The notes below the pieces were generated by a model, which saw only the letters and a list, made by a program, of their open reading frames with translations, did no database searches and was not told the origin of the DNA. Shown here one piece after another: positions 25,629-34,114 of a stretch of DNA of 36,505 nucleotides. The DNA comes from Chloroflexota bacterium (GTDB taxonomy: Bacteria; Chloroflexota; Dehalococcoidia; Lucifugimonadales; JACPQL01): positions 1 to 36,505 of the forward strand of contig JACPQL010000015.1 in assembly GCA_016190445.1 (NCBI GenBank), given 5' to 3'. A program made the position numbers and the translations under genes. Every line of letters starts with the position of its first letter. Position 1 is the stretch's first letter.

Positions 25629-25648
25629 CCACCGACTACGGAGTTCTT

Positions 25649-26914
25649 TTGTCGGCCTCTGTCCCAGCGCAGACGTCCGCCCTGGTGCCACCCCGGTTCC
25701 GGTGGGCCATGCTGGCGCTGGTATCGCTGCTATACGCCTCCTTCGGCATAGCCATCTGGTCCCTCGCCCCCCTGGTGACAGTCATCTCCTCTGACCTGGG
25801 CCTCAGCTCCAGCCAGATGGGGTTGATCCTGGGGGCCTGGCAGCTTGTGTACGTGTGGATAGCCTACTTTGCCGGCACCGTGGTGGACCGGCTGGGCCTG
25901 CGGCACGCCCTGACCTTGGGGATCGTCGTGGTCATCCTCTCCCTGGTGCTCCGGGCAATGGCGGTAGACTTCTGGAGCCTGTTCTTAGCTGTGGCCCTCT
26001 TTGGTCTGGGCGGGTCCACCATCTCGACCGGCGCCCCAAAGATGGCCGCGGTCTGGTTCCGTGGCCGGGAGCGGGGCCTGGCAGCCGGAGTTTACAGCAT
26101 GGCCCCCATAGTGAGCGGCATCCTGGTGCTGGCAGCCACCAACAGCGTGGTAGTGCCCCTTACCGGCCACTGGCGGATGAGTTTCGTGGTGTACGCCAGC
26201 CTGGTGTTGCTGGCGGCGCTGGCATGGGTGGGGCTGGCGAAAAACGCACCCCCCGCCCAGGCTGCACCGCGGCCCTTCCATGAAACGACGGCCCAGCCTG
26301 TGGCCAGGCCGCCCTCAGGGCTGGGGTACCTCCTGAAGCAACGCAACATGCGTGTGGCGCTGCTGCTGGCTTTCGCCACCTTTTTCATGAACCACGGCCT
26401 GAACAACTGGCTCCCCACCCTCCTGAGCGACAGGGGCATGAGCCTGGCCAGAGCCGGTTTCGTCGCGTCGGTGCCCAGCGTAGCAGGCATCGTGGGCCTG
26501 CTCCTTATCCCAATGGCCGCCCGCCACGGCTACCGGCGGGCCACGCTGGCGTTGCTCCTCCTGGCCGGTGCCGCCTCCACCATCGGCATCGGCATGCTCT
26601 CGGGAGTGCCGCTGGGAGTAGACCTGGCCGTGTCGGGAATAGCCAGGAATCCCCTGGTGCCTGTGCTCACCCTCGTACTCATGGACACGCCTGGAGTCGG
26701 GCCTGGGAGGATGGGAGCGGCGGGAGGGCTGCTGTTCACCGCGGGGGAGACTGGCGGTTTCATGGGCCCGTTCCTGCTGGGCCTGCTGCGGGATGCGACC
26801 GGGACGCTCTTCTCGGGGCTGGTGCTGCTCACAGCCATGAGCACCGCGCTGACGGCATTCGTCTTCCTGGTCCGGGAGGAGCGCCAGACCACGCCGCGAG
26901 GCGACGCTGCCTAA
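25649..26914 (+). CDS. Major facilitator superfamily transporter
   Basis: A 421-aa membrane protein with about 12 hydrophobic segments. The inter-helix motif AGTVVDRLGLRHALTLG corresponds to MFS motif A, and the second half begins around LLKQRNMRVALLLAFATFFMNHGLNNWLPTLL, as in the CynX/NNP-like anion or nucleobase transporters. The TTG at 25649 is chosen because CGGAG lies 6 bp upstream and the first helix (RWAMLALVSLLYASFGIAIW) starts 18 residues later. The frame is open back to 25379, but that part overlaps the divergent GT2 gene in antisense and has no membrane character. The substrate is not evident. Confidence 0.88.
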   Translation: MSASVPAQTSALVPPRFRWAMLALVSLLYASFGIAIWSLAPLVTVISSDLGLSSSQMGLILGAWQLVYVWIAYFAGTVVDRLGLRHALTLGIVVVILSLVLRAMAVDFWSLFLAVALFGLGGSTISTGAPKMAAVWFRGRERGLAAGVYSMAPIVSGILVLAATNSVVVPLTGHWRMSFVVYASLVLLAALAWVGLAKNAPPAQAAPRPFHETTAQPVARPPSGLGYLLKQRNMRVALLLAFATFFMNHGLNNWLPTLLSDRGMSLARAGFVASVPSVAGIVGLLLIPMAARHGYRRATLALLLLAGAASTIGIGMLSGVPLGVDLAVSGIARNPLVPVLTLVLMDTPGVGPGRMGAAGGLLFTAGETGGFMGPFLLGLLRDATGTLFSGLVLLTAMSTALTAFVFLVREERQTTPRGDAA

Positions 26915-26970
26915 TGCGGCCCTGGGTAGGCGATGGCTGCTGGAAGGCCCCCCGGCTGGGCTCACCGTGA

Positions 26971-27033
26971 TGGTTCGACAAGTCCTAGAAGGACCTCGCG
27001 ACCCCGATATTGTCGCGGCTCACCATGAGCGGG
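26971..27033 (+). repeat. Palindromic repeat, TGGTTCGACAAG core with a second hairpin insert
   Basis: TGGTTCGACAAG and CTCACCATGAGCG are separated by 36 bp (26983-27018) that hold TCCT...AGGA and CGCGAC...GTCGCG hairpins, different from the insert of the copy at 9557-9638. It lies between the convergent MFS and alcohol dehydrogenase genes. Confidence 0.75.
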
Positions 27034-27062
27034 CACAACCACGATGGCGGTGAGCCACCCGA

Positions 27063-28160
27063 CTATCCGAAGGTGATAACGCCCCTGCCAGGCTCGCCCC
27101 GCTCCAGGTCGGCGTAGGCCCGGTTTATCTGGTCCAGGGAGTAGCGGCGGGTGACCTGGTCGTCTATTTTGAGCACGCCGGCGCGGTACATCTGCACCAT
27201 ACGGAGCATGTCCACCGCCGGGACGGAGGAGCCGTAGTAGGAGCCCTTCAAGGTCTTCTCTTGTCGCACCAGGGCCGAGGCGTCTATGGGGGCGGCGTCG
27301 CCCAGCGGGGCCAGGCCCACCACCACCGTCGTCCCTCCGCGGCGGGTCATGTCGAAGGCCACCCTCACCGTCTCCGAACTGCCAAACACCTCGAAGGCGT
27401 AGTCCACACCACGCCCGCCGGTGAGGGCCTTCACCGCGGCCACGGGGTCCGCGCTGGTGGGGTTGACGCTGTCCGTGGCACCAAACTTCATGGCGAACTC
27501 CAGCTTGCCCTCCAGCGGGTCCACGGCGATGATCCTGGCGGCGTTGCTCAGGTGTGCCCCCTGGATGACGTTGACCCCCACGCCGCCGCACCCCACCACG
27601 GCCACGGTGCTTCCGGGCTCTATCCTGGCGGTGTTGATAACTGCCCCGACACCCGTGGTGACGCAGCACCCGATGAGGGCGGCGCTGTCCAGAGGAAGCT
27701 CTCTGGGTATGGGGATGCAGCCGGTCTCGGGCACCACCGCCTGCTCGGCGAAGCAGGCCACCTTTCCCATGTGGGTAATGCGGGTGCTGCCAAGATGCAG
27801 CCGCGTGGTGCCGTCGAACATCTTGCCCCCGGTCTGCACCATGCTGACCTCGCACAGGTTGCCCCTGCCCCGGAGGCAGTAGAAGCACTGGCCACAGTGG
27901 GGGGCGAAGGATAGGATGACGTGGTCGCCGGGCCGGACGCGGGTGACACCTTCCCCCACCGCCTCCACCACCGCCGACCCCTCGTGGCCCAGGACGGCGG
28001 GCAGTTCCATCCTGGCCTCGCCCTTCATGTAGTGGTAGTCGCTGCGGCATATGCCCGCCGCGGCAATGCGCACCAGCACCTCGCCCCGGCGAGGCGGGTC
28101 CAACTCCACCTCACCCACCTCCAGGGGCTGGTTAGCCTGGTACAAAACGGCTGCTTTCAT
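27063..28160 (-). CDS. Zinc-dependent alcohol dehydrogenase (MDR superfamily)
   Basis: A 365-aa medium-chain dehydrogenase. Catalytic zinc ligands are Cys38 (GICRSD), His59-Glu60 (LGHEG) and Cys165/166 (IGCCVTTG). The structural zinc lobe is complete (Cys89, Cys92, Cys95, Cys103). The NAD-binding loop is VGCGGVGVN (189-197), with Asp at the end of the second strand (IIAVD) favouring NAD+. The pattern is near class III/NDMA-like alcohol dehydrogenases, which act on alcohols or aldehyde adducts. The gene lies downstream of the cupin gene across a repeat-rich 194-bp gap. The ATG at 28160 starts MKAAVLY and has AAGGGG about 10 bp upstream. The substrate is unknown. Confidence 0.94.
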   Translation of the reverse strand: MKAAVLYQANQPLEVGEVELDPPRRGEVLVRIAAAGICRSDYHYMKGEARMELPAVLGHEGSAVVEAVGEGVTRVRPGDHVILSFAPHCGQCFYCLRGRGNLCEVSMVQTGGKMFDGTTRLHLGSTRITHMGKVACFAEQAVVPETGCIPIPRELPLDSAALIGCCVTTGVGAVINTARIEPGSTVAVVGCGGVGVNVIQGAHLSNAARIIAVDPLEGKLEFAMKFGATDSVNPTSADPVAAVKALTGGRGVDYAFEVFGSSETVRVAFDMTRRGGTTVVVGLAPLGDAAPIDASALVRQEKTLKGSYYGSSVPAVDMLRMVQMYRAGVLKIDDQVTRRYSLDQINRAYADLERGEPGRGVITFG

Positions 28161-28342
28161 CCTCGACCATTCCCCTTGCCCCCTTCCCTTCGGCTTCGCT
28201 CAGGACATGCCTGGCCAGGAAGGGGGTGAAAATTGCATCCCGACAAGTCGGGACCTCCGCTCCTTCGGCCCCGATTGCATCGGGGCTCAGGACAAGCTAC
28301 GGGGCTTCGCTCCTCTGGACACCCCTTTTTCAACAGCCTGCC
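28161..28342. repeat. Composite palindromic repeat, long copy
   Basis: This repeat matches 36388-36505 in segments: TCGACCAT, CCCCCTTCC, CTGGCCAGGAAGGGGG, TGAAAATTGCATC and CTCTGGACACCCCTTTTTCA. Relative to that copy it carries extra pieces, including a GGCTTCGCTC segment (28188-28210) and two hairpins, TCCCGAC/GTCGGGA (28238-28253) and CCCCGAT/ATCGGGG (28269-28285). It fills nearly all the space between the alcohol dehydrogenase and cupin genes. Confidence 0.75.
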
Positions 28343-28354
28343 AGCCGCCCGGGG

Positions 28355-28705
28355 CTACACGAACTCGCGGGTGACGTTCACAGTGGGGAAGCACCCCATG
28401 ATGCGGGCCTGCCTGTTGCTGTTGTTCACTATGCTGTGCTTCACGCCCTGAGGGGCAACCACGGTGGCCCCCGCCGTCACCGTCCGCGTCTCGTCACCCA
28501 GCACCGCGTCTACGGTGCCCTCGACGATGAGCACCGCCTCCTCGTGCCCAGGGTGGATGTGGAGAGGGATGCGGCCGCCGGGCTGGAGGGTCACCTCGGA
28601 GATGGTGAGGGAGACGTTCCCCAGCTTGGAGCCGGCAACCTGCCGTGCTTTTGCCTTGGGGTACGGCTCCTCGGTGGGCAGGTCCTTGTGCAGAAAGATG
28701 GCCAT
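28355..28705 (-). CDS. Small cupin-domain protein
   Basis: A 116-aa single-domain cupin. Motif 1 is PLHIHPGHEEAVLIVEG (48-63), with metal ligands His49, His51 and Glu55/56. Motif 2 is APQGVKHSIVN (84-94) with His90. Small cupins may be metal-dependent isomerases, dioxygenases, or sugar- or ligand-binding regulators; which applies is not visible. The ATG at 28705 follows GGGAGGT; the 12-codon extension to 28741 lies over the predicted promoter region. It has its own promoter candidate and lies between the alcohol dehydrogenase and the acyl-CoA synthetase genes. Confidence 0.9.
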   Translation of the reverse strand: MAIFLHKDLPTEEPYPKAKARQVAGSKLGNVSLTISEVTLQPGGRIPLHIHPGHEEAVLIVEGTVDAVLGDETRTVTAGATVVAPQGVKHSIVNNSNRQARIMGCFPTVNVTREFV

Positions 28706-28743
28706 GGATGTAGTACCTCCCGCGTGTTGCTGAGAACGCACCG

Positions 28744-28773
28744 AGTATAACCCACGGGCGGGCGCGGCAACAA
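28744..28773 (-). promoter_or_regulatory. Candidate promoter of the cupin gene
   Basis: On the minus strand, TTGTTG (28768-28773), 18 bp spacer, TATACT (28744-28749). RNA would start near 28737, about 32 nt before the ATG at 28705, just ahead of the GGGAGGT site. Confidence 0.5.
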
Positions 28774-28799
28774 CGACGGCGGCTGACTGAGCCCTAGCC

Positions 28800-30377
28800 C
28801 TACCTGGTCTTGGCTTCCATCGGCTGGCCGTGTTGCTCCCGAAGCACGCGCTTGAGGACCTTGCCCATCGGGTTGCGGGGGAGTTCGTTCACAAAGACCA
28901 CCGACTCCGGTTTCTTGAAGCTGGACAGGCGCTGGCGGCAGTACTCGATGATCTCGGCCTCGTCGGGCCGCTCTCCCTTGCGGGGCACCACGACGGCACG
29001 CACCCGCTCCCCCCACTCGGTATCGGGTACGCCGATGATAGCTGCCTCCTCGACCTGTGGGTGGGAGTGGAGGACCTGCTCCACCTCCTCCGGGGAGATC
29101 ATCTCGCCGCCGCGCTTGATGAAGTCCTTGGCCCGACCCGCCAGGAAGATGTAGCCGTCCTCGTCCACATAGCCCAGGTCGCCTGTGTACAACCACCCGC
29201 CCCGCATCGTCTCCGAGGTGGCCTCCTCCCTCCCCCAGTAGCCCTTCATCAACCGGGGGCCTCGGGCCACGATCTCTCCCACCTGGCCCGGAGGCACGCC
29301 TTGCCCGTTTTCATCCACAATGCGCACCTCCACGTCCGGCAGGGGCTTGCCGATGGAGGAGAGGCGCTTCAGCTTTCTCTCCACCTCCTCCGGAGAGCCG
29401 CTCAGGTCGTGGTCCTCAGGAGGGAGCATCGTGATGGTGGAGGCCGTCTCCGTCTGGCCAAAGGCGTTGATGAACCGGGTGGCAGGGAACTCCTTGATGG
29501 CCCGCTTGATCACCTCCAGGGGCATGGGGGCCGCGCCGTAGGTGATCACCTTGAGGCTGGAGAGGTCATGCTGATGGAACTCGGGGTGGTCCATGAGCTG
29601 CTTGAGCATGGTGGGCACCATCATGGCCCTGTGGACCTGCTCCCTCGCCACCAGTCCCATCCACTCGACGGGCTCGAACTGGCGCTGGATGATCAGGGTA
29701 CGACCGCCGTAGATGGCCGCCATGACCGCCTGGAGTCCTGCGATGTGGTACAAGGGCACGGTGAGGATGTTCCGCTCCTCCGCCTCCGGGTCCACCGGCT
29801 CCACGTTGGCCAGGATGTAGGAGGAGAAGCTGTTGTGGGTGAGCATCACCCCCTTGGGGGTGCCGGTGGTCCCGGCGGTAAACATGAGCACAGTGATGTC
29901 TTCGTCACTGGCCTGGGGGAAGAGCATCTCCTCCTCACTGGTCTCTTTTAGAAGCCGCTCGTACCCCAGCCACTCTTGTCCCGGCTCCCCATCCAGGGCA
30001 ACGTAGTGCCGCACCGTGGTCAGGTCTTTTCGGATGGACTTCACCATCTCCCCGTAGCGCTGGCCCGCCAGGAGGACGCGGGCGCCGCAGTCGTTGAGCA
30101 TGTAGGTGAGCTCCTCGGCTTTGGCGCGGAAGTTCAGGGGTACGTAGATGGCGTCCAGCCTGGCGGTGGCGAAGTAGGCCTCGATGAGTTCGTTGCAGTT
30201 GACCTGAAGAGTGGCCACCCGGTCCCCCGGAGCCAACCCCCGGTCGTGCAGCGCGTTGGCGAGGCGGTTGGCGCGAGCGGCCAGGTCGGCGTAGGATAGC
30301 CGCTTGTCCTCGAAAATGACCGCCAGGCGGTCTGGCACAACCGCGCTGGAGATGGTGAGTAGCTCCGTGGTGTTCAT
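28800..30377 (-). CDS. Acyl-CoA synthetase (AMP-forming), class I adenylate-forming enzyme
   Basis: A 525-aa ATP-dependent acid:CoA ligase. It has the P-loop-like motif FTAGTTGTPKG (166-176), INAFGQTETAS, YTGDLGYVDEDGYIFLAGRAKDFIKRGGEMISPEEVE and the C-terminal catalytic Lys506 in PRNPMGKVLKR. It activates a carboxylic acid to acyl-AMP and then acyl-CoA. Length and motifs fit medium/long-chain or aromatic acid ligases; the side-chain specificity is not predictable. The ATG has GAGGAGGT. It follows the enoyl-CoA hydratase gene after 44 bp and is probably the last gene of a three-gene acyl-CoA operon. Confidence 0.94.
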   Translation of the reverse strand: MNTTELLTISSAVVPDRLAVIFEDKRLSYADLAARANRLANALHDRGLAPGDRVATLQVNCNELIEAYFATARLDAIYVPLNFRAKAEELTYMLNDCGARVLLAGQRYGEMVKSIRKDLTTVRHYVALDGEPGQEWLGYERLLKETSEEEMLFPQASDEDITVLMFTAGTTGTPKGVMLTHNSFSSYILANVEPVDPEAEERNILTVPLYHIAGLQAVMAAIYGGRTLIIQRQFEPVEWMGLVAREQVHRAMMVPTMLKQLMDHPEFHQHDLSSLKVITYGAAPMPLEVIKRAIKEFPATRFINAFGQTETASTITMLPPEDHDLSGSPEEVERKLKRLSSIGKPLPDVEVRIVDENGQGVPPGQVGEIVARGPRLMKGYWGREEATSETMRGGWLYTGDLGYVDEDGYIFLAGRAKDFIKRGGEMISPEEVEQVLHSHPQVEEAAIIGVPDTEWGERVRAVVVPRKGERPDEAEIIEYCRQRLSSFKKPESVVFVNELPRNPMGKVLKRVLREQHGQPMEAKTR

Positions 30378-30421
30378 AGGACCTCCTCAGCATACGGCAA
30401 ACATGGGTGCCACAAACGGCG

Positions 30422-31162
30422 CTATGATTTCACAATCCCTCGTCCGCTGGCAAGGGCCATAGCTAGTCGCCACTCCAGGTCAAGGGCCTCGGCCAGCGGC
30501 ATATCAGCGCCGCGGCGCACCGCCTCTTTGATGGCCCGCACCGCCGCCGGAGGATGGCTGAGCACGCGATGCAGCAGCCCCAAGGCCTCCTCCATAAGCC
30601 GCTCTCGGGGGACCACGCGGTGCACCAGGCAAACCCGCAGGGCCTCCCGGGCATCCAGCCGGCGAGAGGTGAGCAGCATCTCCAGGGCGACACCCCGTCC
30701 CACCAGCCGGGGCAGGGTCTGGGAGCCGCCAGCAGCGGGGACCATGCCCAGCGTCACCTCCGGCAGCCCGAAGACGGCGTCCTCGGCAGCGACCCGCAGG
30801 TCACACAGAGCGGCTATCTCCACTCCAGACCCCAGAACGTAGCCGTGCAGCGCCGCCACCATGGGCTGGGGGATACTGGCCATAAGACCCCACACATCTC
30901 GCTCCCAGCGCACCTGCCTGGCGATGACCTGGGAGGGGGCGGTGCCGAACTCGGTCAGGTCCGCGCCAGCGCAGAAGGCCCGCTCCCCCGCCCCGGACAG
31001 GAGCACCCCAGCCACCTCCGGGTCATCTTGTACCGCCTCCAACACCTGGTACATCTCGTCCCGCATTTGCATGTTGTAGGCATTCAGCACCCCGGGACGG
31101 TTGAGAGTGATGGAGGCGATGCCACCGTCCTTCTCGTATTTGATCGTCTCGAATGTGCTCAT
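30422..31162 (-). CDS. Enoyl-CoA hydratase/isomerase family protein
   Basis: A 246-aa crotonase-fold protein. The oxyanion-hole segments are AFCAGADLTEF and LGSGVEIAALCD. Both catalytic acids of true hydratases are kept: Glu of GVEIAAL and Glu of FGLPEVTLGMVPAAGG. It is therefore expected to hydrate 2-enoyl-CoA in beta-oxidation or a related route. The ATG at 31162 starts MSTFETIKYEKDG, the usual N-terminus, 13 bp after the stop of the upstream crotonase gene, although its ribosome site is weak (GAG only). The open frame to 31240 would overlap the upstream gene. Confidence 0.92.
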   Translation of the reverse strand: MSTFETIKYEKDGGIASITLNRPGVLNAYNMQMRDEMYQVLEAVQDDPEVAGVLLSGAGERAFCAGADLTEFGTAPSQVIARQVRWERDVWGLMASIPQPMVAALHGYVLGSGVEIAALCDLRVAAEDAVFGLPEVTLGMVPAAGGSQTLPRLVGRGVALEMLLTSRRLDAREALRVCLVHRVVPRERLMEEALGLLHRVLSHPPAAVRAIKEAVRRGADMPLAEALDLEWRLAMALASGRGIVKS

Positions 31163-31175
31163 GGACGACTCGGCA

Positions 31176-31922
31176 TCACTCCCCCGTGAATCTGGGTGAG
31201 CGCCGCTCCAGGAAGGAGCGAATTCCCTCGGCGCGATCACTGGTGCTGTGGAGAATGAAGTTCAGGTCCGCCTCCAGGCGCAGGCCCTGCTCCAGGGTCA
31301 TGTCCATGCCGTGGTGGACCGCCTCCTTGGCGTAGGCCAAGGCCACGGAAGCGCCACCCAGGATGCGGGAGGCGACCTCTTCCACCACGTCCCACAGCTC
31401 CCCGGACTCCGCCAGACGGTGCACCAGCCCCATCTGGTATGCCTGCTGGCCGTCCACCAGCTCCGCCAGGAGCAGCATCTCCATGGCCCGGGCGGGACCC
31501 AGCAGGCGAGACAATCTCTGAGTGCCGCCGTCCCAGGGTATCAGGCCGTGGGCGGTGTGGGTGAGGCCGAAGCGGGCCTCCGGCACGGCCACCCGAATGT
31601 CGCAGGCCAAGGCCAACTCCAAGCCCTGGTCTGTGCAGTCGCCGTTGACTGCGGCAATGATTGGCTTGTGCACCGCGGCGAGAGCGCCTGCCGCTCGCAC
31701 CGGGCCTTGGCCCGGGCGCAGGGGCTCCCAACCGCAGGAGAAGCATGCCCCCCTGCCGGTGAGCACCACCAGCCGCACAGTGGGGTCCTGGTCCAGGGCG
31801 GGACACCACTGAAGGAGAGCGTCGGCCATGTCGGCGCTCAGGCGATTGCCAGTGCGGGGCCGGTCCAGGGTGAGGTAGACAACGCCGCCACTGCGGCGGA
31901 ACACGACTTTGCCAGCGGGCAT
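31176..31922 (-). CDS. Divergent crotonase-family protein lacking one catalytic Glu
   Basis: A 248-aa member of the enoyl-CoA hydratase family (KVVFRRSGGVVYLTLDRP; GLELALACDIRVAV; LIPWDGGTQRLSRLLG). The first Glu is retained (GLELAL), but the second, normally in FGxPE, is replaced (FGLTHTAHG). The first oxyanion segment is CFSCGWEP instead of the usual FCAGADL. It may be an isomerase, a decarboxylase or an inactive relative rather than a hydratase. The start at 31922 gives a normal crotonase N-terminus and lies downstream of the predicted promoter; the frame is open to 32051. It is the first gene of the minus-strand acyl-CoA operon and is divergent from groES. Confidence 0.85.
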   Translation of the reverse strand: MPAGKVVFRRSGGVVYLTLDRPRTGNRLSADMADALLQWCPALDQDPTVRLVVLTGRGACFSCGWEPLRPGQGPVRAAGALAAVHKPIIAAVNGDCTDQGLELALACDIRVAVPEARFGLTHTAHGLIPWDGGTQRLSRLLGPARAMEMLLLAELVDGQQAYQMGLVHRLAESGELWDVVEEVASRILGGASVALAYAKEAVHHGMDMTLEQGLRLEADLNFILHSTSDRAEGIRSFLERRSPRFTGE

Positions 31923-31965
31923 CGGTGACAACCTGTGTGAGGCGATCTGATAGGTGTCTGGACCC

Positions 31966-31994
31966 ATGTTCCCATGAACGGCCAGAGGTGTCAA
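31966..31994 (-). promoter_or_regulatory. Candidate promoter of the acyl-CoA operon
   Basis: On the minus strand, a perfect TTGACA (31989-31994), 17 bp spacer, GAACAT (31966-31971, weak). RNA would start near 31959, about 37 nt before the ATG at 31922, which supports that start over the in-frame ATG at 31967. Confidence 0.4.
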
Positions 31995-32021
31995 GGAAGC
32001 GTCTCCTAAGGCTTGGCCCTC

Positions 32022-32051
32022 TTGACAACGTCGGCAGCGGCTAGTTATCAT
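32022..32051 (+). promoter_or_regulatory. Promoter of groES-groEL
   Basis: TTGACA (32022-32027), 18 bp spacer, TATCAT (32046-32051). Transcription would begin near 32058, directly before the CIRCE operator. Confidence 0.75.
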
Positions 32052-32061
32052 CGGGCCAGGA

Positions 32062-32088
32062 TTAGCACTCTCGCAGTGGGAGTGCTAA
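32062..32088 (+). promoter_or_regulatory. CIRCE operator (HrcA binding site)
   Basis: TTAGCACTC, nine bases, GAGTGCTAA: a perfect match to the CIRCE inverted repeat. It lies at the predicted transcription start of groES-groEL. In known systems the repressor HrcA binds here and releases on heat shock. No hrcA gene is in the window. Confidence 0.97.
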
Positions 32089-32134
32089 GATTCAGCTAGT
32101 CTCACAATCCAGCGTCTAAGAAGGAGGTGTGGTG

Positions 32135-32425
32135 GTGCGTGAGTTTCATCCCCTTGGTGATAGGGTAGTGGTGAAGCCCGTCGAGAGAGAGGAGAGGTCG
32201 AAGGGCGGCATAGTGTTGCCGGACACCGCCAAGGACAAGCCCCAGGAGGGAGAGGTGGTGGCGGTGGGGCCAGGCCGTGTCTCCGAGCAGGGAAAGCGCA
32301 TCCCCATGGACGTGGCCGTGGGAGAGCGGGTGGTGTACTCCAAGTACGGCGGCACCGAGTTCAAGGAAGACGGAGTGGAGTACCTGATTCTCAAAGAGAG
32401 CGATATCCTGGCGAAGCTCGGCTAG
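32135..32425 (+). CDS. groES: Co-chaperonin GroES
   Basis: A 96-aa 10-kDa chaperonin that caps the GroEL cage. It shows [44 protein letters not shown] (mobile loop around 17-34), then [33 protein letters not shown]. Three GTG codons stand in a row at 32129, 32132 and 32135. The third is chosen because it lies 7 bp after AGGAGG, while the first almost touches it. The gene is preceded by a promoter and CIRCE and is cotranscribed with groEL 45 bp downstream. Confidence 0.97.
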   Translation: MREFHPLGDRVVVKPVEREERSKGGIVLPDTAKDKPQEGEVVAVGPGRVSEQGKRIPMDVAVGERVVYSKYGGTEFKEDGVEYLILKESDILAKLG

Positions 32426-32470
32426 CGGCCAGAGCGACGCACACTCAAAGAAGAAGGAGGCGTAGCGTAA

Positions 32471-34087
32471 ATGCCCAAGCAGCTCGCGTATGACGAGGAA
32501 GCCCGCAGGGCGCTGAAGTCCGGCATGGACCAGCTCGCCAATGCGGTGAAGCTCACCTTGGGGCCCAAGGGGCGCAACGTGGTGCTGGACACGACGTTTG
32601 GCCCGCCCCAGGTGATCAGCGACGGCGTGACCATTGCCAAGGAGATCGAGCTGGAGGACCCCTTCCAGAACATGGGAGCACAGCTCCTCAAGCAGGCGGC
32701 CACCAAGACCAACGACGTGGCTGGCGATGGCACCACCACAGCCACGGTGCTGGCCCAGGCCATCATTAACGAGGGGTTCAAGAACGTTACCGCCGGCGCC
32801 AACCCCATGGCCATCAAGCGGGGTATCGAGATGGCGGTGGAATCCCTTCGCGGCGAGATCAAGAGGCTCGCTACCCCCGTCAAGGGCAAGGAGCAGATCT
32901 CCCAGGTAGCCTCACTGTCGGCCCACGACAACGCCATCGGGAACCTCATCGCCGAGGTGATGGAGAAGGTGGGCAAGGACGGCGTGGTCACGGTGGAGGA
33001 GTCCAAGGGCCTCTCCGATGAGGTGGAGTACGTGGAGGGGATGCAGATTGACCGGGGCTACATCTCCCCTTACTTCATCACCAACCCCGACAGGATGGAG
33101 GCGGTCTTGGAGGACCCCTACATTCTTATCACCGACAAGAAGGTCAGCGCCGTCAACGACATCCTCCCCGCCCTGGAGAAGGTGCTCCAGATATCCAAGA
33201 ACGTGGTGCTGATGGCGGAGGATGTGGAGGGCGAGGCCCTGGCCACGCTGGTGGTCAACAAGCTTCGCGGCACCCTGAACTGCCTGTCAGTGAAGGCCCC
33301 TGGCTTCGGAGACCGGCGCAAGGAGATGCTCCGGGACCTGGCTATCCTGACCGGCGGCCAGGTGATCAGCGAGGAGACCGGCCGCAAGCTGGACTCGGTC
33401 ACTGTGGAAGACCTGGGACGCTGCCGCCGAGTTGTGGCCACCAAGGACGATACCACCTTTGTGGAGGGCAAGGGCTCCGAGGCGGAGATCCAGGCCCGCA
33501 TGAAGCAGATCAAGTCCCAGATTGAGGAGACCACCTCCGATTTCGACAAGGAGAAGCTCCAGGAGCGGCTGGCCAAGCTGGCCGGCGGGGTGGCCATCAT
33601 CAAGGTGGGCGCCGCAACAGAGGTGGAGCTTAAAGAGAAGAAGAACCGCGTGGAGGACGCTCTCTCGGCTACCCGGGCCGCGGTGGAGGAGGGCATTGTC
33701 CCCGGCGGCGGTGTCACTCTGCTGCGGGCCACCGCGGTGCTGGACGCTCTGCGCGAGAAGTGCAACGCGGACGAGTGGACGGGTATCCAGATCGTCCGCA
33801 AGGCGACTGAGGAGCCGGTCCGGCTCATCGCCCAGAACGCTGGCGCCTCGGGCGAGGTGGTGGTGAACGAGGCACGCAAGACCAAGGGCGACTGGGGCTA
33901 CGATGCTGAAGCGCACGAGTGGGGCCACATGCTGGAGAAGGGCATAGTGGACCCCGCCAAGGTGACCAGGGCCGCCCTGGAGAACGCGGCCAGCGTGGCC
34001 GCCATGGTGCTCACCACCGAGTCGCTGGTGACCGACATCCCGGAGAAGAAGGAGGGCCACGCGGCGCCGCCGCCGATGGACTACTAG
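32471..34087 (+). CDS. groEL: Chaperonin GroEL
   Basis: A 538-aa 60-kDa chaperonin. It has the ATP-binding segment [16 protein letters not shown] (around 84-99), [11 protein letters not shown] near the N-terminus, the apical-domain stretch [28 protein letters not shown] and the late [15 protein letters not shown]. It folds proteins inside the GroES-capped chamber. The C-terminus ends in HAAPPPMDY rather than a long Gly-Gly-Met tail. GAAGGAGG precedes the ATG. A strong terminator follows the stop. Confidence 0.98.
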   Translation: MPKQLAYDEEARRALKSGMDQLANAVKLTLGPKGRNVVLDTTFGPPQVISDGVTIAKEIELEDPFQNMGAQLLKQAATKTNDVAGDGTTTATVLAQAIINEGFKNVTAGANPMAIKRGIEMAVESLRGEIKRLATPVKGKEQISQVASLSAHDNAIGNLIAEVMEKVGKDGVVTVEESKGLSDEVEYVEGMQIDRGYISPYFITNPDRMEAVLEDPYILITDKKVSAVNDILPALEKVLQISKNVVLMAEDVEGEALATLVVNKLRGTLNCLSVKAPGFGDRRKEMLRDLAILTGGQVISEETGRKLDSVTVEDLGRCRRVVATKDDTTFVEGKGSEAEIQARMKQIKSQIEETTSDFDKEKLQERLAKLAGGVAIIKVGAATEVELKEKKNRVEDALSATRAAVEEGIVPGGGVTLLRATAVLDALREKCNADEWTGIQIVRKATEEPVRLIAQNAGASGEVVVNEARKTKGDWGYDAEAHEWGHMLEKGIVDPAKVTRAALENAASVAAMVLTTESLVTDIPEKKEGHAAPPPMDY

Positions 34088-34114
34088 CCCACAGCGGTCG
34101 CCTGGACTCGGCAA

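Noticed and set aside
25379-25648. N-terminal extension of the MFS transporter
   Set aside because: It overlaps the divergent glycosyltransferase gene in antisense, has no membrane character, and a TTG with a ribosome site exists at 25649.
26962-28050. 362-codon minus-strand frame over the alcohol dehydrogenase gene
   Set aside because: Low-complexity Gly/Arg/Pro product in a shifted frame; the dehydrogenase with all zinc ligands is the real gene.
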